From Pandoraea sputorum (GTDB lineage: Bacteria > Pseudomonadota > Gammaproteobacteria > Burkholderiales > Burkholderiaceae), in contig NZ_CP010431.2 of the NCBI RefSeq assembly GCF_000814845.2, forward strand, positions 3,720,001-3,784,000: 64,000 bases of DNA, given 5' to 3'. Position numbers and translations under genes: made by a program. The notes beneath the pieces were generated by a model that was given only the letters and a program-made list of their open reading frames with translations, ran no database searches and was not told the origin of the DNA. Below, in pieces: positions 34,770 to 44,663 of this stretch. Numbering within the stretch: the stretch's first letter is position 1; the number at the start of each line of letters is the position of its first letter.

Positions 34770-35641
34770 TGGTAATGCGTACGTGAGTCGAGCAGACGGA
34801 ATTTCACGAAAGCGACGATGGCGAGCAGCGTGAGCAGCACCACCGTGAGCGCTGCCGCGTACGATGTATCCCAGAAACTGAAAGCCACCTGGTAGATGTA
34901 GTACAGGAGCAATTGTGTGGCGTTGTCGGGACCACCGCGCGTCATTACCACCACGTGATCGACCAGTCGGAACGCATTGATGACCGCATTGATCGCCACG
35001 AACACGGTCGTGGGCATCAGCAATGGCCATTGCACGCGACGGAAGAACTGCCAGCGCGACGCCCCTTCGAGCGCCGCCGCTTCGGCGAGCGTCGGCGAGA
35101 TCTGCTGCAACGCGGCCAGATAGAAGATCATGAAGAAACCGGCCTCTTTCCAGATCGTCACGATCATGAGCGCGGGCAGCGCGGTGCCTGGCTGTCCGAG
35201 CCAGTTGTGATCGCCCCAACCGAACGCCTGCGAGATCTGCGCGATGAGACCGTACTGCGGCGTGTAGAAGAAGAGCCAGATGTTCGCCACGGCGATCATC
35301 GGCAAGATCGCTGGCGTAAAGTACGCCAGACGTAGCAGCGCGCGCCCGGGTACCTGACGATGCACCCACAGCGCCATGACGATCGACAGCACGATCGCCA
35401 CGGGCACCGTGATCAGTGCGAACAGCAGGTTATTGCGCAGCGCCTGCCAGAAGACGGGATCGTCGACGAGCGCCTGATAGTTCTCGGCACCGACATACAC
35501 GGACGATACGCCGGCACGCGCGGTCGAGAACACGCTATGCCATAGCGTCGCAACGGCAGGATAGTGAGTGAAGGCGACCAGCAGCACCAGCGCCGGTAAC
35601 AACAGCAGCCAGGGCACCCATGAGGCGGAAGAACGGTTCAT
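34766..35641 (-). CDS. CUT1-type ABC transporter permease (UgpA-like)
   Basis: A 291-residue permease has six helices (WVPWLLLLPALVLLVAFTH first) and an EAA loop (LAEAAALEGASRWQFFRR). The sequence is typical of UgpA/MalF-like subunits. It lies between the binding-protein gene and the second permease. A GC-rich hairpin at 35663-35681 precedes it and may lower expression relative to the binding protein. Confidence 0.9.
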   Translation of the reverse strand: MNRSSASWVPWLLLLPALVLLVAFTHYPAVATLWHSVFSTARAGVSSVYVGAENYQALVDDPVFWQALRNNLLFALITVPVAIVLSIVMALWVHRQVPGRALLRLAYFTPAILPMIAVANIWLFFYTPQYGLIAQISQAFGWGDHNWLGQPGTALPALMIVTIWKEAGFFMIFYLAALQQISPTLAEAAALEGASRWQFFRRVQWPLLMPTTVFVAINAVINAFRLVDHVVVMTRGGPDNATQLLLYYIYQVAFSFWDTSYAAALTVVLLTLLAIVAFVKFRLLDSRTHYQ

Positions 35642-35662
35642 CGTCGGTCCATCGGTTCAACA

Positions 35663-35681
35663 CCCGGGGCCGGGCCCCGGG
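35663..35681. repeat. GC-rich intercistronic palindrome
   Basis: CCCGGGGCC and GGCCCCGGG flank a single G. It lies just downstream of the binding-protein stop and 22 bp before the permease start, where such hairpins usually protect the upstream message. Confidence 0.75.
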
Positions 35682-35722
35682 CTTCTACAGACTAATGCAC
35701 TGCAGCAGCTTCAACACAACCA

Positions 35723-37027
35723 TCAGCGAGCATACGGACGCAGGATACGATCCGCTTCACGCTGCGCATCGTCCAACGCCTGCTGGGGCGACTTGGTGCC
35801 CGTGAGCGCAGCTTGCAGGCCGTCGCTCAGCGCCTTCGTCACGCGCTGGTTGTCGTGCGTCGAGAACTCGGCAACGCTCACGCCGAGCTGATCGCGCGCC
35901 ACGGCTGCGGCGGGCACCTTCTGCACGTACGCCTTCATGGCCGGGGTTTCCCACGCGGCCGGCGTCACGGCGACGTAACCCGTGTCGATACCGAACTGCG
36001 CGGCACGCTCAGGCGTGGTGGCCCACTTGATGAACGTCATGGCCGCCTGCTTTTCTTCCGGCGTCGACTTCTTGAAGACGTAGAAGTTGCCGCCGCCCGT
36101 CGGGCTACCGCCACGCACCTTCGTCGGCATCTTGCCCACGCCGAACGGGAACGAAGCGTTGGTGCGGATATTGGTCAGGTTGCCGGTCGTCGTGTAGATG
36201 ATCGCGGTCTTCTTCTCGAGGAAGTCCTTCGGCGTGGTACCCCACTCGATTGCGCCGGTGGGCATGACCTTGTATTTGGTCGTGAGGTCGACCCAGTATT
36301 GCAGCGACTGCACGGCTTGCGGCGCGTTGAGGAACGTCTTCGTGCCGGCCGGATTCATCAGCTCGATGCCCGCCGGCGTGGTGAATGCCTGGAACAGCCA
36401 GTAGGCAAAGCCGACGGACGGCACCTTGATGCCCCACTGCGTCACGTTGCCCGAAGCATCGCGCTTGGTCAGCTTCTGCGCGTAGCTCACGAGTTCGTCC
36501 CAGTTCGCCGGGGCGCGGTCCGGATCGAGACCCGCTTCGCGGAAGGCATCCTTGTTCCAGTACATGACGATGGTCGAGCGCTGGAACGGCACGCCCCAGG
36601 TGTGACCGTTGATGCGTGAGTTCAGCATCAGCGCCGGGTAGAAGCTGTCGAGCCACTGCTTGTCGGCGGGTGTGTTGGCAATGCTGTCGATGGGCACGAC
36701 GGCGTCTTCGTCGATCAGCGTGAAGACGTCGGCGGCGGCGAGCACAGCCAGTTGCGGCGGCGTACCGGCCTTCGCAGCGGTCAGGGCTTTGACCACCGAA
36801 TCCTGATACGAACCGGCGTATACGGGTTTGATCTTGATGGACGGATGGTCCTTCTCGAAGTCCGCCACCAGATCGTTGATGATCTTCGTGACCGGGCCGC
36901 CCACGGCGACCGGGTAATAGAACTGGAGCTCAACGGGCTTCTGTTGCGCGATGGCGTGGCTCGTCAGACCGCTCAATGCCAGCGTGGCCAGACTGGCCGC
37001 AAACGTTTTCAGAATCGTGCGTCGCAT
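35723..37027 (-). CDS. ABC transporter periplasmic binding protein, UgpB-like (family 1)
   Basis: This 434-residue exported protein has a signal peptide (MRRTILKTFAASLATLALSG, cut after about residue 28). The mature part starts with VELQFYYPVAVGGP, has the family-1 binding-protein segment VPFQRSTIVMYWNKDAF, and closes with IKWATTPERAAQFGIDTGYV. The features are closest to glycerol-3-phosphate/UgpB-like proteins. AGGAAC precedes the ATG. It should deliver substrate to the two permeases encoded downstream. Confidence 0.9.
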   Translation of the reverse strand: MRRTILKTFAASLATLALSGLTSHAIAQQKPVELQFYYPVAVGGPVTKIINDLVADFEKDHPSIKIKPVYAGSYQDSVVKALTAAKAGTPPQLAVLAAADVFTLIDEDAVVPIDSIANTPADKQWLDSFYPALMLNSRINGHTWGVPFQRSTIVMYWNKDAFREAGLDPDRAPANWDELVSYAQKLTKRDASGNVTQWGIKVPSVGFAYWLFQAFTTPAGIELMNPAGTKTFLNAPQAVQSLQYWVDLTTKYKVMPTGAIEWGTTPKDFLEKKTAIIYTTTGNLTNIRTNASFPFGVGKMPTKVRGGSPTGGGNFYVFKKSTPEEKQAAMTFIKWATTPERAAQFGIDTGYVAVTPAAWETPAMKAYVQKVPAAAVARDQLGVSVAEFSTHDNQRVTKALSDGLQAALTGTKSPQQALDDAQREADRILRPYAR

Positions 37028-37086
37028 GTTCCTGGGTTCCCCATGAAAGCGTAGTGGTGATGTGACTGGTAGTGAAGTTTTGCCGC

Positions 37087-37122
37087 CCGGCCGTGTTTCC
37101 GGCCGTGTTTCCGGCCGTGTAA
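37087..37122. repeat. 12-bp tandem repeat, three copies
   Basis: CCGGCCGTGTTT is repeated at 37087-37098 and 37099-37110, with a third copy ending AA at 37111-37122, followed by a partial CCGGCC. It lies in the 123-bp gap between the ABC ATPase stop and the binding-protein start. Confidence 0.85.
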
Positions 37123-37150
37123 TCCGGCCGATGCTGGCCCCCGCCCTGAT

Positions 37151-38356
37151 TCAGGCGTGTTGTTCCGGCGTCAACGCCCTGGCCTCCATGGTTTGCGGGG
37201 CTTGTGGCGACATGGCGTCCGGCGTCTGCGCCGCGACGGGCGATGCAGGCAACGACGTCGACGGCGCGATCCGTGGGCTCACGTTCAGCGTTGCATCGCT
37301 CACGCGCTCGCCAGAGGTCGCGTCGAACACATGCTGATCGGCGGCATCCCACTGCAAGCCGATCGCGTCACCGGGCAGGAACGGCCGATGGCCCGGCACG
37401 CGCGTGGCGATCTCGCCCGCGTCGCCGAGCGCACACGCGACAAGCGTGTCCGCGCCCAGATACTCGACTGCGCTTACCGTCGCGAGCACCGCACCCACAG
37501 CGGTCGGCGCGACGGCGCGAACGTGTTCCGGACGCAGTCCGAGCAGCGCGGCGTCGCGCGAACCGGCCGGCGCGAGCGCAGGGCCGGTTTGTCCGGCGGG
37601 CACGAGCGCATCGCCATGACGCACCAGCTTGAGCAGATGCATCGGCGGCGTGCCGATGAAGCTCGCGGCAAAACGCGTCGACGGCGTGGCGTACAGCGTG
37701 TGCGGTGCACCGTGCTGTTCGATCCGGCCGTGACGCAGCAGCACGACCTGATCGGCCATGCTCATCGCTTCGGTCTGATCGTGAGTGACGTAGATGAGCG
37801 TCATGCCGAGCTGCTGTTGCAGCGCGCGGATTTCACGACGCATTTCCTGACGCAGCTGCGCGTCGAGATTCGAGAGCGGTTCGTCCATCAGACACACAGA
37901 CGTCTGCGCGATGACCGCACGCCCCAGCGCCACACGCTGCTGCTGGCCGCCCGAGAGCTGCGACGGCTTACGGTCCAGATACGGCTCCAGCCCGAGCAAC
38001 GACGCCACGCGGGCGAGGCGTTGCGGGTAATCGCGCGTCGGCTCGCGACGCACGCGCAGGCCAAACAGCAGGTTTTCGCGCACGGAAAGATGCGGGAACA
38101 GCGCGTAGGACTGGAACACCATCGAGAGCTTGCGACGCGCTGGCGGCAGTGCCGTAACGTCGTCGCCGCCGAGCAGGATTCGGCCGCTCGTCGGCGTATC
38201 GAGACCGGCGATCATGCGCAACAGTGTCGACTTGCCGCAACCCGACGGGCCGAGCAGAACGACCAGCGAGCCCGCGTCGGCCGAGAAACTCACATCCTGG
38301 AGCGCGTGTGTGTCGCCCCACTGCTTGCTGACGGATTCGATGACGAGCGATGACAT
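37151..38356 (-). CDS. ABC transporter ATP-binding protein (MalK/UgpC-like)
   Basis: A 401-residue ATPase has Walker A GPSGCGKST, Q-loop, signature LSGGQQQR, Walker B VCLMDEPLSNLD and H-loop YVTHDQ. A C-terminal TOBE-type regulatory domain (LLGLRPEHV) is followed by an unusual Pro/Ala-rich tail. It is the first gene of the importer, ahead of binding protein and permeases, whereas the usual ugp order puts it last. The substrate cannot be fixed from sequence. Confidence 0.92.
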   Translation of the reverse strand: MSSLVIESVSKQWGDTHALQDVSFSADAGSLVVLLGPSGCGKSTLLRMIAGLDTPTSGRILLGGDDVTALPPARRKLSMVFQSYALFPHLSVRENLLFGLRVRREPTRDYPQRLARVASLLGLEPYLDRKPSQLSGGQQQRVALGRAVIAQTSVCLMDEPLSNLDAQLRQEMRREIRALQQQLGMTLIYVTHDQTEAMSMADQVVLLRHGRIEQHGAPHTLYATPSTRFAASFIGTPPMHLLKLVRHGDALVPAGQTGPALAPAGSRDAALLGLRPEHVRAVAPTAVGAVLATVSAVEYLGADTLVACALGDAGEIATRVPGHRPFLPGDAIGLQWDAADQHVFDATSGERVSDATLNVSPRIAPSTSLPASPVAAQTPDAMSPQAPQTMEARALTPEQHA

Positions 38357-38565
38357 GAGCGGATATGCGCTGGCCGCGCAAAGGCGGCTGGATCGGAAAA
38401 ACCCGACCTTAACCGGCTATCGATGGCAGTTTGATGACATCGTGTGCACCCGTCCCGGCGCGGCTCTCGCGGGACAGGAATGTCAGGCATCCGATCAGCC
38501 TGGCGAAGGCATGTGCAGGCCCGATGCTTCTCTCGTCGCGTGAAAATTCAGCTATCCAAAAGAAC

Positions 38566-38595
38566 GTCGCACACGCTTGCGAAAGCGTGTGCGAC
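38566..38595 (-). terminator. Intrinsic terminator after the esterase gene
   Basis: A perfect 13-bp stem (38566-38578 with 38583-38595) with a short GCGA loop is followed on the minus strand by GTTCTTTT. It lies 55 bp beyond the esterase stop. Confidence 0.7.
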
Positions 38596-38649
38596 TTCAT
38601 GAACTGCGGGGATGTCGGGCGTCGGGAGACGACGCCCGTGAGATGACGC

Positions 38650-39519
38650 TCAGGCTGCGGCCTGACGGCGCTTGGCGCGCAACAGCGCCTTGGAGATGAT
38701 GCGGGTCTCGGACGTCGCGGCACCGGTGCGACGCGCCACCGCGTCGCGGAAGAAACGACGCGTCTCGTCGGCGACGGTCTCGCGCTCGTTGTCCATCGTG
38801 AGGATGTGATAGCTCTCGCCAAGCAGGCATTTCTGCTTCACTTCCGACGACACGCCGTTGTACACGATGCGCGCGTTGTGCGGGCTGGCCGTGTCGTCAT
38901 CCACAGCATGGACGATGAGGCAATCCGCCGTTACACGATCGAGACGGTTGCGCACGTGAGAGGCAAGCCGTCGCGCGTTATACAGATGTTCGATGGGCAG
39001 CGACGCCGAGCCGATTTCCGACGCGTCGTGCAGCGACATGGATTTCTCGACACGCGCACGCAGCCGCTCGTTCTTGAGCCCGAACGGTGCTTTTTCGTAG
39101 TAGCGGTAGCGATTGCCGAACGGCAAGTGATACAGCAAATCCAGCAGCGGATACGCGAGCGGAATCGTCCAGCCGTCGTACACGAGCGTGACGGCCAGCA
39201 CCGAGATCGCCGTGACGTCCGGCTCCTCTTCGGCCACGGCCAGACTGAGCGTCGCGCCCATGCTCAGCCCGCAAAGCGAGACGGTTTCGTGCGTGTCGCG
39301 CAACTCGCGATACTTCGCGCGCGCGGCAGCGATCCACTCGCGCCAGTGCGTGCACGGAGAGCCGAGGCCGTAGCCTTCGATATGGGGCACCGACACGGTG
39401 TACCCGTCGCGATGCAACGCCTTGGCGACCGGACGCATTTCGAGCGGTGTGCTCGAGAGTCCCGGCAACAGCAGCACGGCGTGTGCGCCGCCCTTGTAGA
39501 AAATGTCTTCTTGAAACAT
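38650..39519 (-). CDS. Alpha/beta hydrolase, carboxylesterase-like
   Basis: This 289-residue alpha/beta-hydrolase has its nucleophile Ser86 in GLSMG. The acid is probably in HAVDDDTAS and the His in ESYHILTMD. The oxyanion region is LLLPGLSSTPLEMR, and the sequence resembles the small EstA/carboxylesterase group. The ATG at 39519 is used; the upstream TTG lacks support. It begins two bases after the stop of the PAS protein gene, so the two are probably translated together. The substrate is unknown; short esters or lipids are likely. Confidence 0.85.
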   Translation of the reverse strand: MFQEDIFYKGGAHAVLLLPGLSSTPLEMRPVAKALHRDGYTVSVPHIEGYGLGSPCTHWREWIAAARAKYRELRDTHETVSLCGLSMGATLSLAVAEEEPDVTAISVLAVTLVYDGWTIPLAYPLLDLLYHLPFGNRYRYYEKAPFGLKNERLRARVEKSMSLHDASEIGSASLPIEHLYNARRLASHVRNRLDRVTADCLIVHAVDDDTASPHNARIVYNGVSSEVKQKCLLGESYHILTMDNERETVADETRRFFRDAVARRTGAATSETRIISKALLRAKRRQAAA

Positions 39520-39521
39520 GG

Positions 39522-40472
39522 TCAAACCCCGTCGGAGACGACAGGCGTCTCCGAAACTTCACTAACTTCGCGCCGGTCAGGTGTGCCGGTCTTCGGTTCA
39601 CTCTTATTGCTGGTCGTGCTATCTGAACGGTTGGCCGTGGATGCCTGCGACAGCGTATGAAGTGACGTCACCGGGCGCACCGTCGGCCCCGAGTGCAATC
39701 GCAGAATCACATAAGTCCCCACATGCGCGCGGAAATGCTGAAGCTCGCAGTGGATCAGGTCGTAGCCACCGTCGCGCGTACGCACGCGCAAGTTGTAAGC
39801 ACCGTGCGGCGGCGGCTCGACGTCGAGCGAGAAAAGACCTGCCATGCGCTTCGCGTCGTCCGGATGCAGCAGTGCGCGCAGTCCCTCGCGCTTGGCGACC
39901 TCCGGCGTCACGCCCGTCTCGCGCCGGAAGTGCTCATCGATGAAGACGTAATGCGAGGCCGGGTTCGCCAGATAAAAGATCGAGTCCAGGTGCTTCGTCA
40001 GGTACGTCATCAGGGCGTTGCCCAGTTGCACCGAATCGGTCAGCACCATGCGCTCGTTCTCGGCGCGCAACAGCATTTCGTATCGCGTCTGCGCCACCTC
40101 GGCGATCAGCTCGGCGCGATATTGCGCGCGACGCAGCCGCTCGATCAGCGCCACGGCAAGCGGCGTGATCATCAGGAAGCCGGTGACGATAAGCACATCG
40201 CGACGATCCAGTTGGGCAACGTCGCGAAACGGCGGCACGAAGAAAAAATCGAAAATGGGGATGCTGATGACCATCGCCATGATCGCGGGCCCCAGACCCC
40301 AGACGAACTCGACGATGATGGCCGCGCAAACAAAAAAGAGGCCTGGCATCGAGTGATCGAGCACCGGATGCAGGAGGCTGCGAACAAGGAACGCAGCGAG
40401 TACCACCATTAACGCACCGACATACCGCTTGGCGCCGGGCTCCGCCCAACGTCGGGCGTTTCTGATATCCAT
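39522..40472 (-). CDS. Membrane protein with DUF4118 and PAS domains, no kinase
   Basis: A 316-residue protein has four hydrophobic segments at about residues 17-110 in the arrangement of the KdpD-type DUF4118 sensor. The loop FDFFFVPPFRDVAQLDRRDV is characteristic. A helical linker (LRRAQYRAELIAEVAQTRYE) leads to a PAS domain (about 160-260, including YVFIDEHFRRETGVTP). The rest is a low-complexity tail. No histidine-kinase or output domain follows. It is co-transcribed with an esterase gene. It may be a stand-alone sensor or a kinase that lost its catalytic part. Confidence 0.8.
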   Translation of the reverse strand: MDIRNARRWAEPGAKRYVGALMVVLAAFLVRSLLHPVLDHSMPGLFFVCAAIIVEFVWGLGPAIMAMVISIPIFDFFFVPPFRDVAQLDRRDVLIVTGFLMITPLAVALIERLRRAQYRAELIAEVAQTRYEMLLRAENERMVLTDSVQLGNALMTYLTKHLDSIFYLANPASHYVFIDEHFRRETGVTPEVAKREGLRALLHPDDAKRMAGLFSLDVEPPPHGAYNLRVRTRDGGYDLIHCELQHFRAHVGTYVILRLHSGPTVRPVTSLHTLSQASTANRSDSTTSNKSEPKTGTPDRREVSEVSETPVVSDGV

Positions 40473-40769
40473 GATTCACCGCCGACGTTTGTCGACGCTC
40501 AATAATCCGAGGTTGTGCTCTAAAGGGCGGCACACCTGTTACAAAATATTACGGATTATCGCACGTCCGCTCTTGACGTTCGGGGGCATCAAACCCTAAT
40601 TCAGTCGCGCCTTAACAACATGGAAATGTCCGATCCAGCACTGGCGCGGCTGCGCGGCCAGTGCCGGTTCGGTTGACAGGGAAAAACCGGTGACAAAACT
40701 CGACAAAACCCTGCAAATCAAAAGGATACGGGGCCTTTTGGGGGACGTTTTCTGCGGATTTCGATGCCT

Positions 40770-41588
40770 TCAGCGCAGCATGGAAGACATGGCCGAGAGG
40801 CAATTGAGCATGCGAACGGCCGCCTCCACGGTGGGCGCTTCGAACTGCAATGTCACGCCGTCGACGCGCTCCAGCGTCGGCCATTGACAGAAGAGATCGG
40901 CCAGCGCCGTGGTCTGTGTTTGCAGACGCACTTCAACCGGCGTTTCCACCTTGAAGGTATGCCACTTGCGCGAGTCGGCCAGCGACACTTTCGCGGCCTC
41001 GCGAATCAGGTCGCACGACTGTGCCGGGTTGAGCGTCATGCCGCTACCCTGCCCCCACGCCGACTTCGTCTGCACAAAATGGGCGGACGGGAAAATCGGT
41101 TGCGTTTCCTCGACGAACACGTCGTCGCCGCTGGCCATGACCACCGGCACGCCGCGCTCGCCTGCAAGCGCGCCGTAGATCATCGCTTCGCCCGCTTCCA
41201 CGCCGCCCAGCCACACGCGCGCGAAGGCGAAGCTGTTGATGGTGTGGGCCAGAATGCCAGCGCTCTGCGCCTTGCCGTGAAAACCGATCATGAACATCGC
41301 GTCGCACCCGGCTTCCACGCCAGCGGCCATGCTCAGATAACGCGGCTTGCCCATCACCAGACGGGCGCGCGGGTCGAGTTCATCCGGCAGCAGATTGCGG
41401 AAGCTCCCATGCGAGTCGTTGACCATCACTTCGGTCGCGCCGCCCGCGAATGCGCCTTCGACGGCGGCATTGGCCTCGCGCGTCATCCAGCGACGGGCAA
41501 GTTCGTATTCGCCATTTCCGGCGCGGGTCTGTTCGGCATGAAAGACGCCTGCAACGCCTTCGATGTCGGTGGAGATCAGGATTCGCAT
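40770..41588 (-). CDS. dppA: D-aminopeptidase, M55 family (DppA-like)
   Basis: This 272-residue M55 zinc peptidase has the family's metal ligands in place: D8 and E10 (STDIEG), H60 (VNDSHGS), H104 (GFHGK) and an acidic residue near 131-134. His115 (HTINSF) is the expected catalytic His. DppA of Bacillus removes N-terminal D-amino acids from dipeptides. It is the last gene of the peptide-salvage operon, 81 bp behind the P1 peptidase. Confidence 0.9.
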   Translation of the reverse strand: MRILISTDIEGVAGVFHAEQTRAGNGEYELARRWMTREANAAVEGAFAGGATEVMVNDSHGSFRNLLPDELDPRARLVMGKPRYLSMAAGVEAGCDAMFMIGFHGKAQSAGILAHTINSFAFARVWLGGVEAGEAMIYGALAGERGVPVVMASGDDVFVEETQPIFPSAHFVQTKSAWGQGSGMTLNPAQSCDLIREAAKVSLADSRKWHTFKVETPVEVRLQTQTTALADLFCQWPTLERVDGVTLQFEAPTVEAAVRMLNCLSAMSSMLR

Positions 41589-41669
41589 AGTGTCATCAAT
41601 ATCTCAGCAATGTCTCGGCAGTGTCATCGATGGGGTTTCCCGGGCTCGCCGGACTGCGCCGGGCTGTAT

Positions 41670-42803
41670 TCAAAGCGTTGCCCAATCGGGCAGTACGTCG
41701 GCCAGCGCGCGGCGCACGTGACCATCACGTCCAAGAACCGACTCGGCGGCGAACAACGCGTGCAGGATGGCCTGCTCGGTGGCGTCGGCCGTCGCCTGGA
41801 AAATCGGATCGAGTAACGCATCGGGCACCAGCGCTGCGGGCGCGACACGCCCGAGTGCGTCGTGCGGCACCGTGTAACCGGTGGTGAAGGCAAGTGCGAC
41901 GTCCCCGCTGCCGTGACCGTAGACGGAGCCGGTGCGAGCCAACCCCGCGCCGGTGCGGGTCGCGACGCGGCGCAACTGGCGTGCGTCGAGCGGCGCATCG
42001 GTGGCGACGAGCATGATGATCGAGCCACGCTCGGGCGCCGCGCTTTGCTCAGGCTGGGCAAGGCGTTCGTCGAGCACCGGGCCGACGTGGCGCCCGTCAA
42101 TCGTCAGCTGCGAGGGGCGTCCGAAGTTCGACAGCACCAGCACGCCGACGGTAAACGTCGCCCCTGCCGTCTCCACCACGCGCGACGCAGAACCAATCCC
42201 GCCCTTGAGGCCGAAGCTGGACATGCCTCGCCCGGCCCCCACCGCGCCCTGTGCGAACACCGGCGACGCATTCGCCAGTGCCTGTGCGTAGTGCGCGTCC
42301 GAAACGGCGAACGCCTGCATATCGTTCAGGTAACCGTCGTTGCACTCGAACACGGTCGGGTTCAGCGACGGACCGCCGCGCCCGATGTCGGGGTTCGCAG
42401 CAATGGCAGCGCGCAGTTGCCCCAGAACGACCTGACTGACGGAGAAGGTGTTGGTGAGCGCCAGCGGCGCTTCGATCACGCCAAGCTCCTCGATCTGCAT
42501 GAGACCGACGCTCTTGCCGAAGCCATTGATCACAGCGGCGGCGGCAGGAATCTTGTTGCGGAACGGGTCCCACCGGACGTGGGGGGCGGAGGCGTCGGGC
42601 GCGCCGCCCCTGCCGTTCGTATCGACGGCAGAGGCCGGTGTCGGGCACACGACGGTGACACCGGTCTGCACCGGACCGTCCTCAAGCGTGACGTGTCCGA
42701 CGAACACGCCGGGCACATCGGTGATCGCATCGCGCGCCCCGGCGGGCAGTTGCCCCACGTGAGGCGCGCCGAACAAGGCTTCGCGAAATTCTGACGGGGG
42801 CAT
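41670..42803 (-). CDS. P1-family aminopeptidase (DmpA/BapA-like)
   Basis: A 377-residue member of the Ntn-type P1 (S58) family makes itself active by cleavage before a Ser. The N-terminal part has AITDVPGVFVGHVTLEDG and the family Asn/Gly motifs (INGFGKSVGLMQIEELG). The autocleavage region reads GLKGGIGSASR, close to the GGIG-S pattern of DmpA. The ATG at 42803 follows AGGAG; the longer frame upstream is a shadow of the permease. These enzymes release N-terminal D- or beta-amino acids from peptides, which suits its place between a peptide importer and a D-aminopeptidase. Confidence 0.88.
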   Translation of the reverse strand: MPPSEFREALFGAPHVGQLPAGARDAITDVPGVFVGHVTLEDGPVQTGVTVVCPTPASAVDTNGRGGAPDASAPHVRWDPFRNKIPAAAAVINGFGKSVGLMQIEELGVIEAPLALTNTFSVSQVVLGQLRAAIAANPDIGRGGPSLNPTVFECNDGYLNDMQAFAVSDAHYAQALANASPVFAQGAVGAGRGMSSFGLKGGIGSASRVVETAGATFTVGVLVLSNFGRPSQLTIDGRHVGPVLDERLAQPEQSAAPERGSIIMLVATDAPLDARQLRRVATRTGAGLARTGSVYGHGSGDVALAFTTGYTVPHDALGRVAPAALVPDALLDPIFQATADATEQAILHALFAAESVLGRDGHVRRALADVLPDWATL

Positions 42804-42826
42804 GGCTTCGCGCTCCTGCGGGAATA

Positions 42827-43732
42827 TCAGTGCCGGTCGAGCTTCGGATCGAGCGCGTCGCGCAGACCGTCGCCCAGCAAGTTGAAGGCAAGCACGGTCA
42901 GGAAGATGGCCAGGCTCGGAAAGATGGCGATATGCGGGGCGTTGACCATGTCGGCGCGCGCTTCGTTGAGCATTGCGCCCCACTCCGGCGTCGGCGGCTG
43001 TGCGCCCAGACCGAGGAACGACAGGCTCGCAGCCGTGATGATCGACGTGCCGATACGCATCGAGAAGTACACGACGATGGACGACACCGTTCCGGGGAGA
43101 ATGTGCCGCATGATGATCGTCCAGTCGGACGCCCCGATGGAGCGCGCCGCTTCGATGTACGTCAGATGCTTGAGCACCAGCGTGTTACCGCGCACGAGGC
43201 GGGCGAACGCCGGAATCGAGAAGATGGCCACCGCCACGATCACGTTGATCATGCCGTTACCCAGCACGGCCACCACGCCGATGGCCAGCAGAATGCCCGG
43301 GAAGGCGAACAGCACGTCGGAGATACGCATGACGATGCGATCCCACCAACCTTCGTAATAACCGGCCAGCAGGCCGAGCACCGTGCCGATGATCGCGCCG
43401 AGCGCGACCGAGCCGAAGCCCGCAGCGAGCGAGATTCGCGAACCGGCGAGCACACGGCTGAAGATGTCGCGGCCGAGCGAGTCGACGCCGAACCAGTGCT
43501 TGGCAGACGGTCCCGCATTCAGCGCGTCGTAGTCGAAGAAGTTCTCCGGGTCGAACGGCACCAGATGCGGCGCGAGAATCGCGACGACGACCAGCACCAG
43601 CACGAAGGCCCCGGCGACCATGGCGATATGTTGTTTCTTGAACTTGCGCCAGAATTCGCGCCACGGCGTGCGTACGCGGGTGTTGCTGGCGGTCGCCGCG
43701 TTCGCGGCCGTTGTCGGTTGGCTTGCGCTCAT
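42827..43732 (-). CDS. gsiD: Peptide/glutathione ABC transporter permease (GsiD/DppC-like)
   Basis: This 301-residue inner-membrane permease has an N-terminal cytoplasmic lead, six helices and the DppC-type segment [20 protein letters not shown]. It also has the EAA loop [17 protein letters not shown] precedes the start. It lies 10 bp after gsiC and 23 bp before the P1 peptidase, within one operon. Confidence 0.92.
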   Translation of the reverse strand: MSASQPTTAANAATASNTRVRTPWREFWRKFKKQHIAMVAGAFVLVLVVVAILAPHLVPFDPENFFDYDALNAGPSAKHWFGVDSLGRDIFSRVLAGSRISLAAGFGSVALGAIIGTVLGLLAGYYEGWWDRIVMRISDVLFAFPGILLAIGVVAVLGNGMINVIVAVAIFSIPAFARLVRGNTLVLKHLTYIEAARSIGASDWTIIMRHILPGTVSSIVVYFSMRIGTSIITAASLSFLGLGAQPPTPEWGAMLNEARADMVNAPHIAIFPSLAIFLTVLAFNLLGDGLRDALDPKLDRH

Positions 43733-43742
43733 TGTGCTTGCC

Positions 43743-44663
43743 TCACTTGTAGCGAATGGTCGGGTTGATGACGGCGTACAGCACGTCGACCACGAGGTTG
43801 ATCAGAATGAACTCAAGCGAGAACAGCAGCACCAGCGCCTGAATCACCGGGTAGTCGCGCATCTCGACTGAGTCGATCAGAAGGCGTCCCAGTCCGGGCC
43901 AGTTGAACACCACCTCGACGACGATCGAGCCGCCGAGCAGAAAACCGAACTGCAACCCCATCATCGTGACGACGGGGATCATGGCGTTACGCAGCGCGTG
44001 CTTGAACACGACGCGCATTTCATTGAGGCCCTTCGCACGCGCGGTACGCACGAAGTCTTCATGCAGCACCTCGACGAAGGCCGAGCGCGTGAAGCGTGCC
44101 ATCACGGCGGCCACGGCCGCGCCCAACGTAATCGAGGGCAGTATGTAGCTCTTCCACGAGTCGGCCCCGATGGTCGGCAACCAGCCGAGCTGCACCGAGA
44201 AAATCTGCATCAGCAGCATGCCCAGCGCGAATGCCGGGAACGAGATACCGGAGACGGCAAAGGTCATGCCCAGCCGATCCGGCCAGCGATTACGCCACAC
44301 CGCCGAGGCCACACCCAGCCCCATACCGATCACCACCGACCACACCATGCTCACCAGCGTGAGCCACAGCGTCGGCAGGAAGCGGCTGGATATCTCTTGC
44401 GAGACCGGCTGCTTGCTGCGCATCGACAGACCGAAATCGCCGCGCACGGCGTTCGTGATGAAGGACGTGAACTGCGTAAGCAGCGGCTTATCGAGGCCGA
44501 GATCCTGACGCACCAGCGCCACGGTCGCCTCGTCCGCCTGCGGACCGGCGGCCAGACGCGCCGGATCGCCCGGCAGCATGTGCACGAAGGCGAACACCAG
44601 CACGGCCACGATCAGCAGCGTGGGGATCAGGCCGAGCAGGCGTTTGAGAAAGTAATTGAGCAT
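43743..44663 (-). CDS. gsiC: Peptide/glutathione ABC transporter permease (GsiC/DppB-like)
   Basis: A 306-residue permease starts [20 protein letters not shown] with the classic DppB N-terminal helix. It has the family loop [20 protein letters not shown], the EAA-type loop [16 protein letters not shown], and ends with NPTIRYK as GsiC proteins do. It pairs with GsiD. Confidence 0.92.
   Translation of the reverse strand: MLNYFLKRLLGLIPTLLIVAVLVFAFVHMLPGDPARLAAGPQADEATVALVRQDLGLDKPLLTQFTSFITNAVRGDFGLSMRSKQPVSQEISSRFLPTLWLTLVSMVWSVVIGMGLGVASAVWRNRWPDRLGMTFAVSGISFPAFALGMLLMQIFSVQLGWLPTIGADSWKSYILPSITLGAAVAAVMARFTRSAFVEVLHEDFVRTARAKGLNEMRVVFKHALRNAMIPVVTMMGLQFGFLLGGSIVVEVVFNWPGLGRLLIDSVEMRDYPVIQALVLLFSLEFILINLVVDVLYAVINPTIRYK

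Noticed and set aside
37087..37122. Short regular repeats considered as a CRISPR array
   Set aside because: The units are head to tail with no spacers, and no cas genes are near.
37157..38353. 398-aa plus-strand frame opposite the ABC ATPase
   Set aside because: Mirror frame. The minus strand has all ABC ATPase motifs.
40651..40680. CACTGGC/GCCAGTG hairpin downstream of dppA read as a terminator
   Set aside because: The stem is short and no T-run follows on the minus strand.
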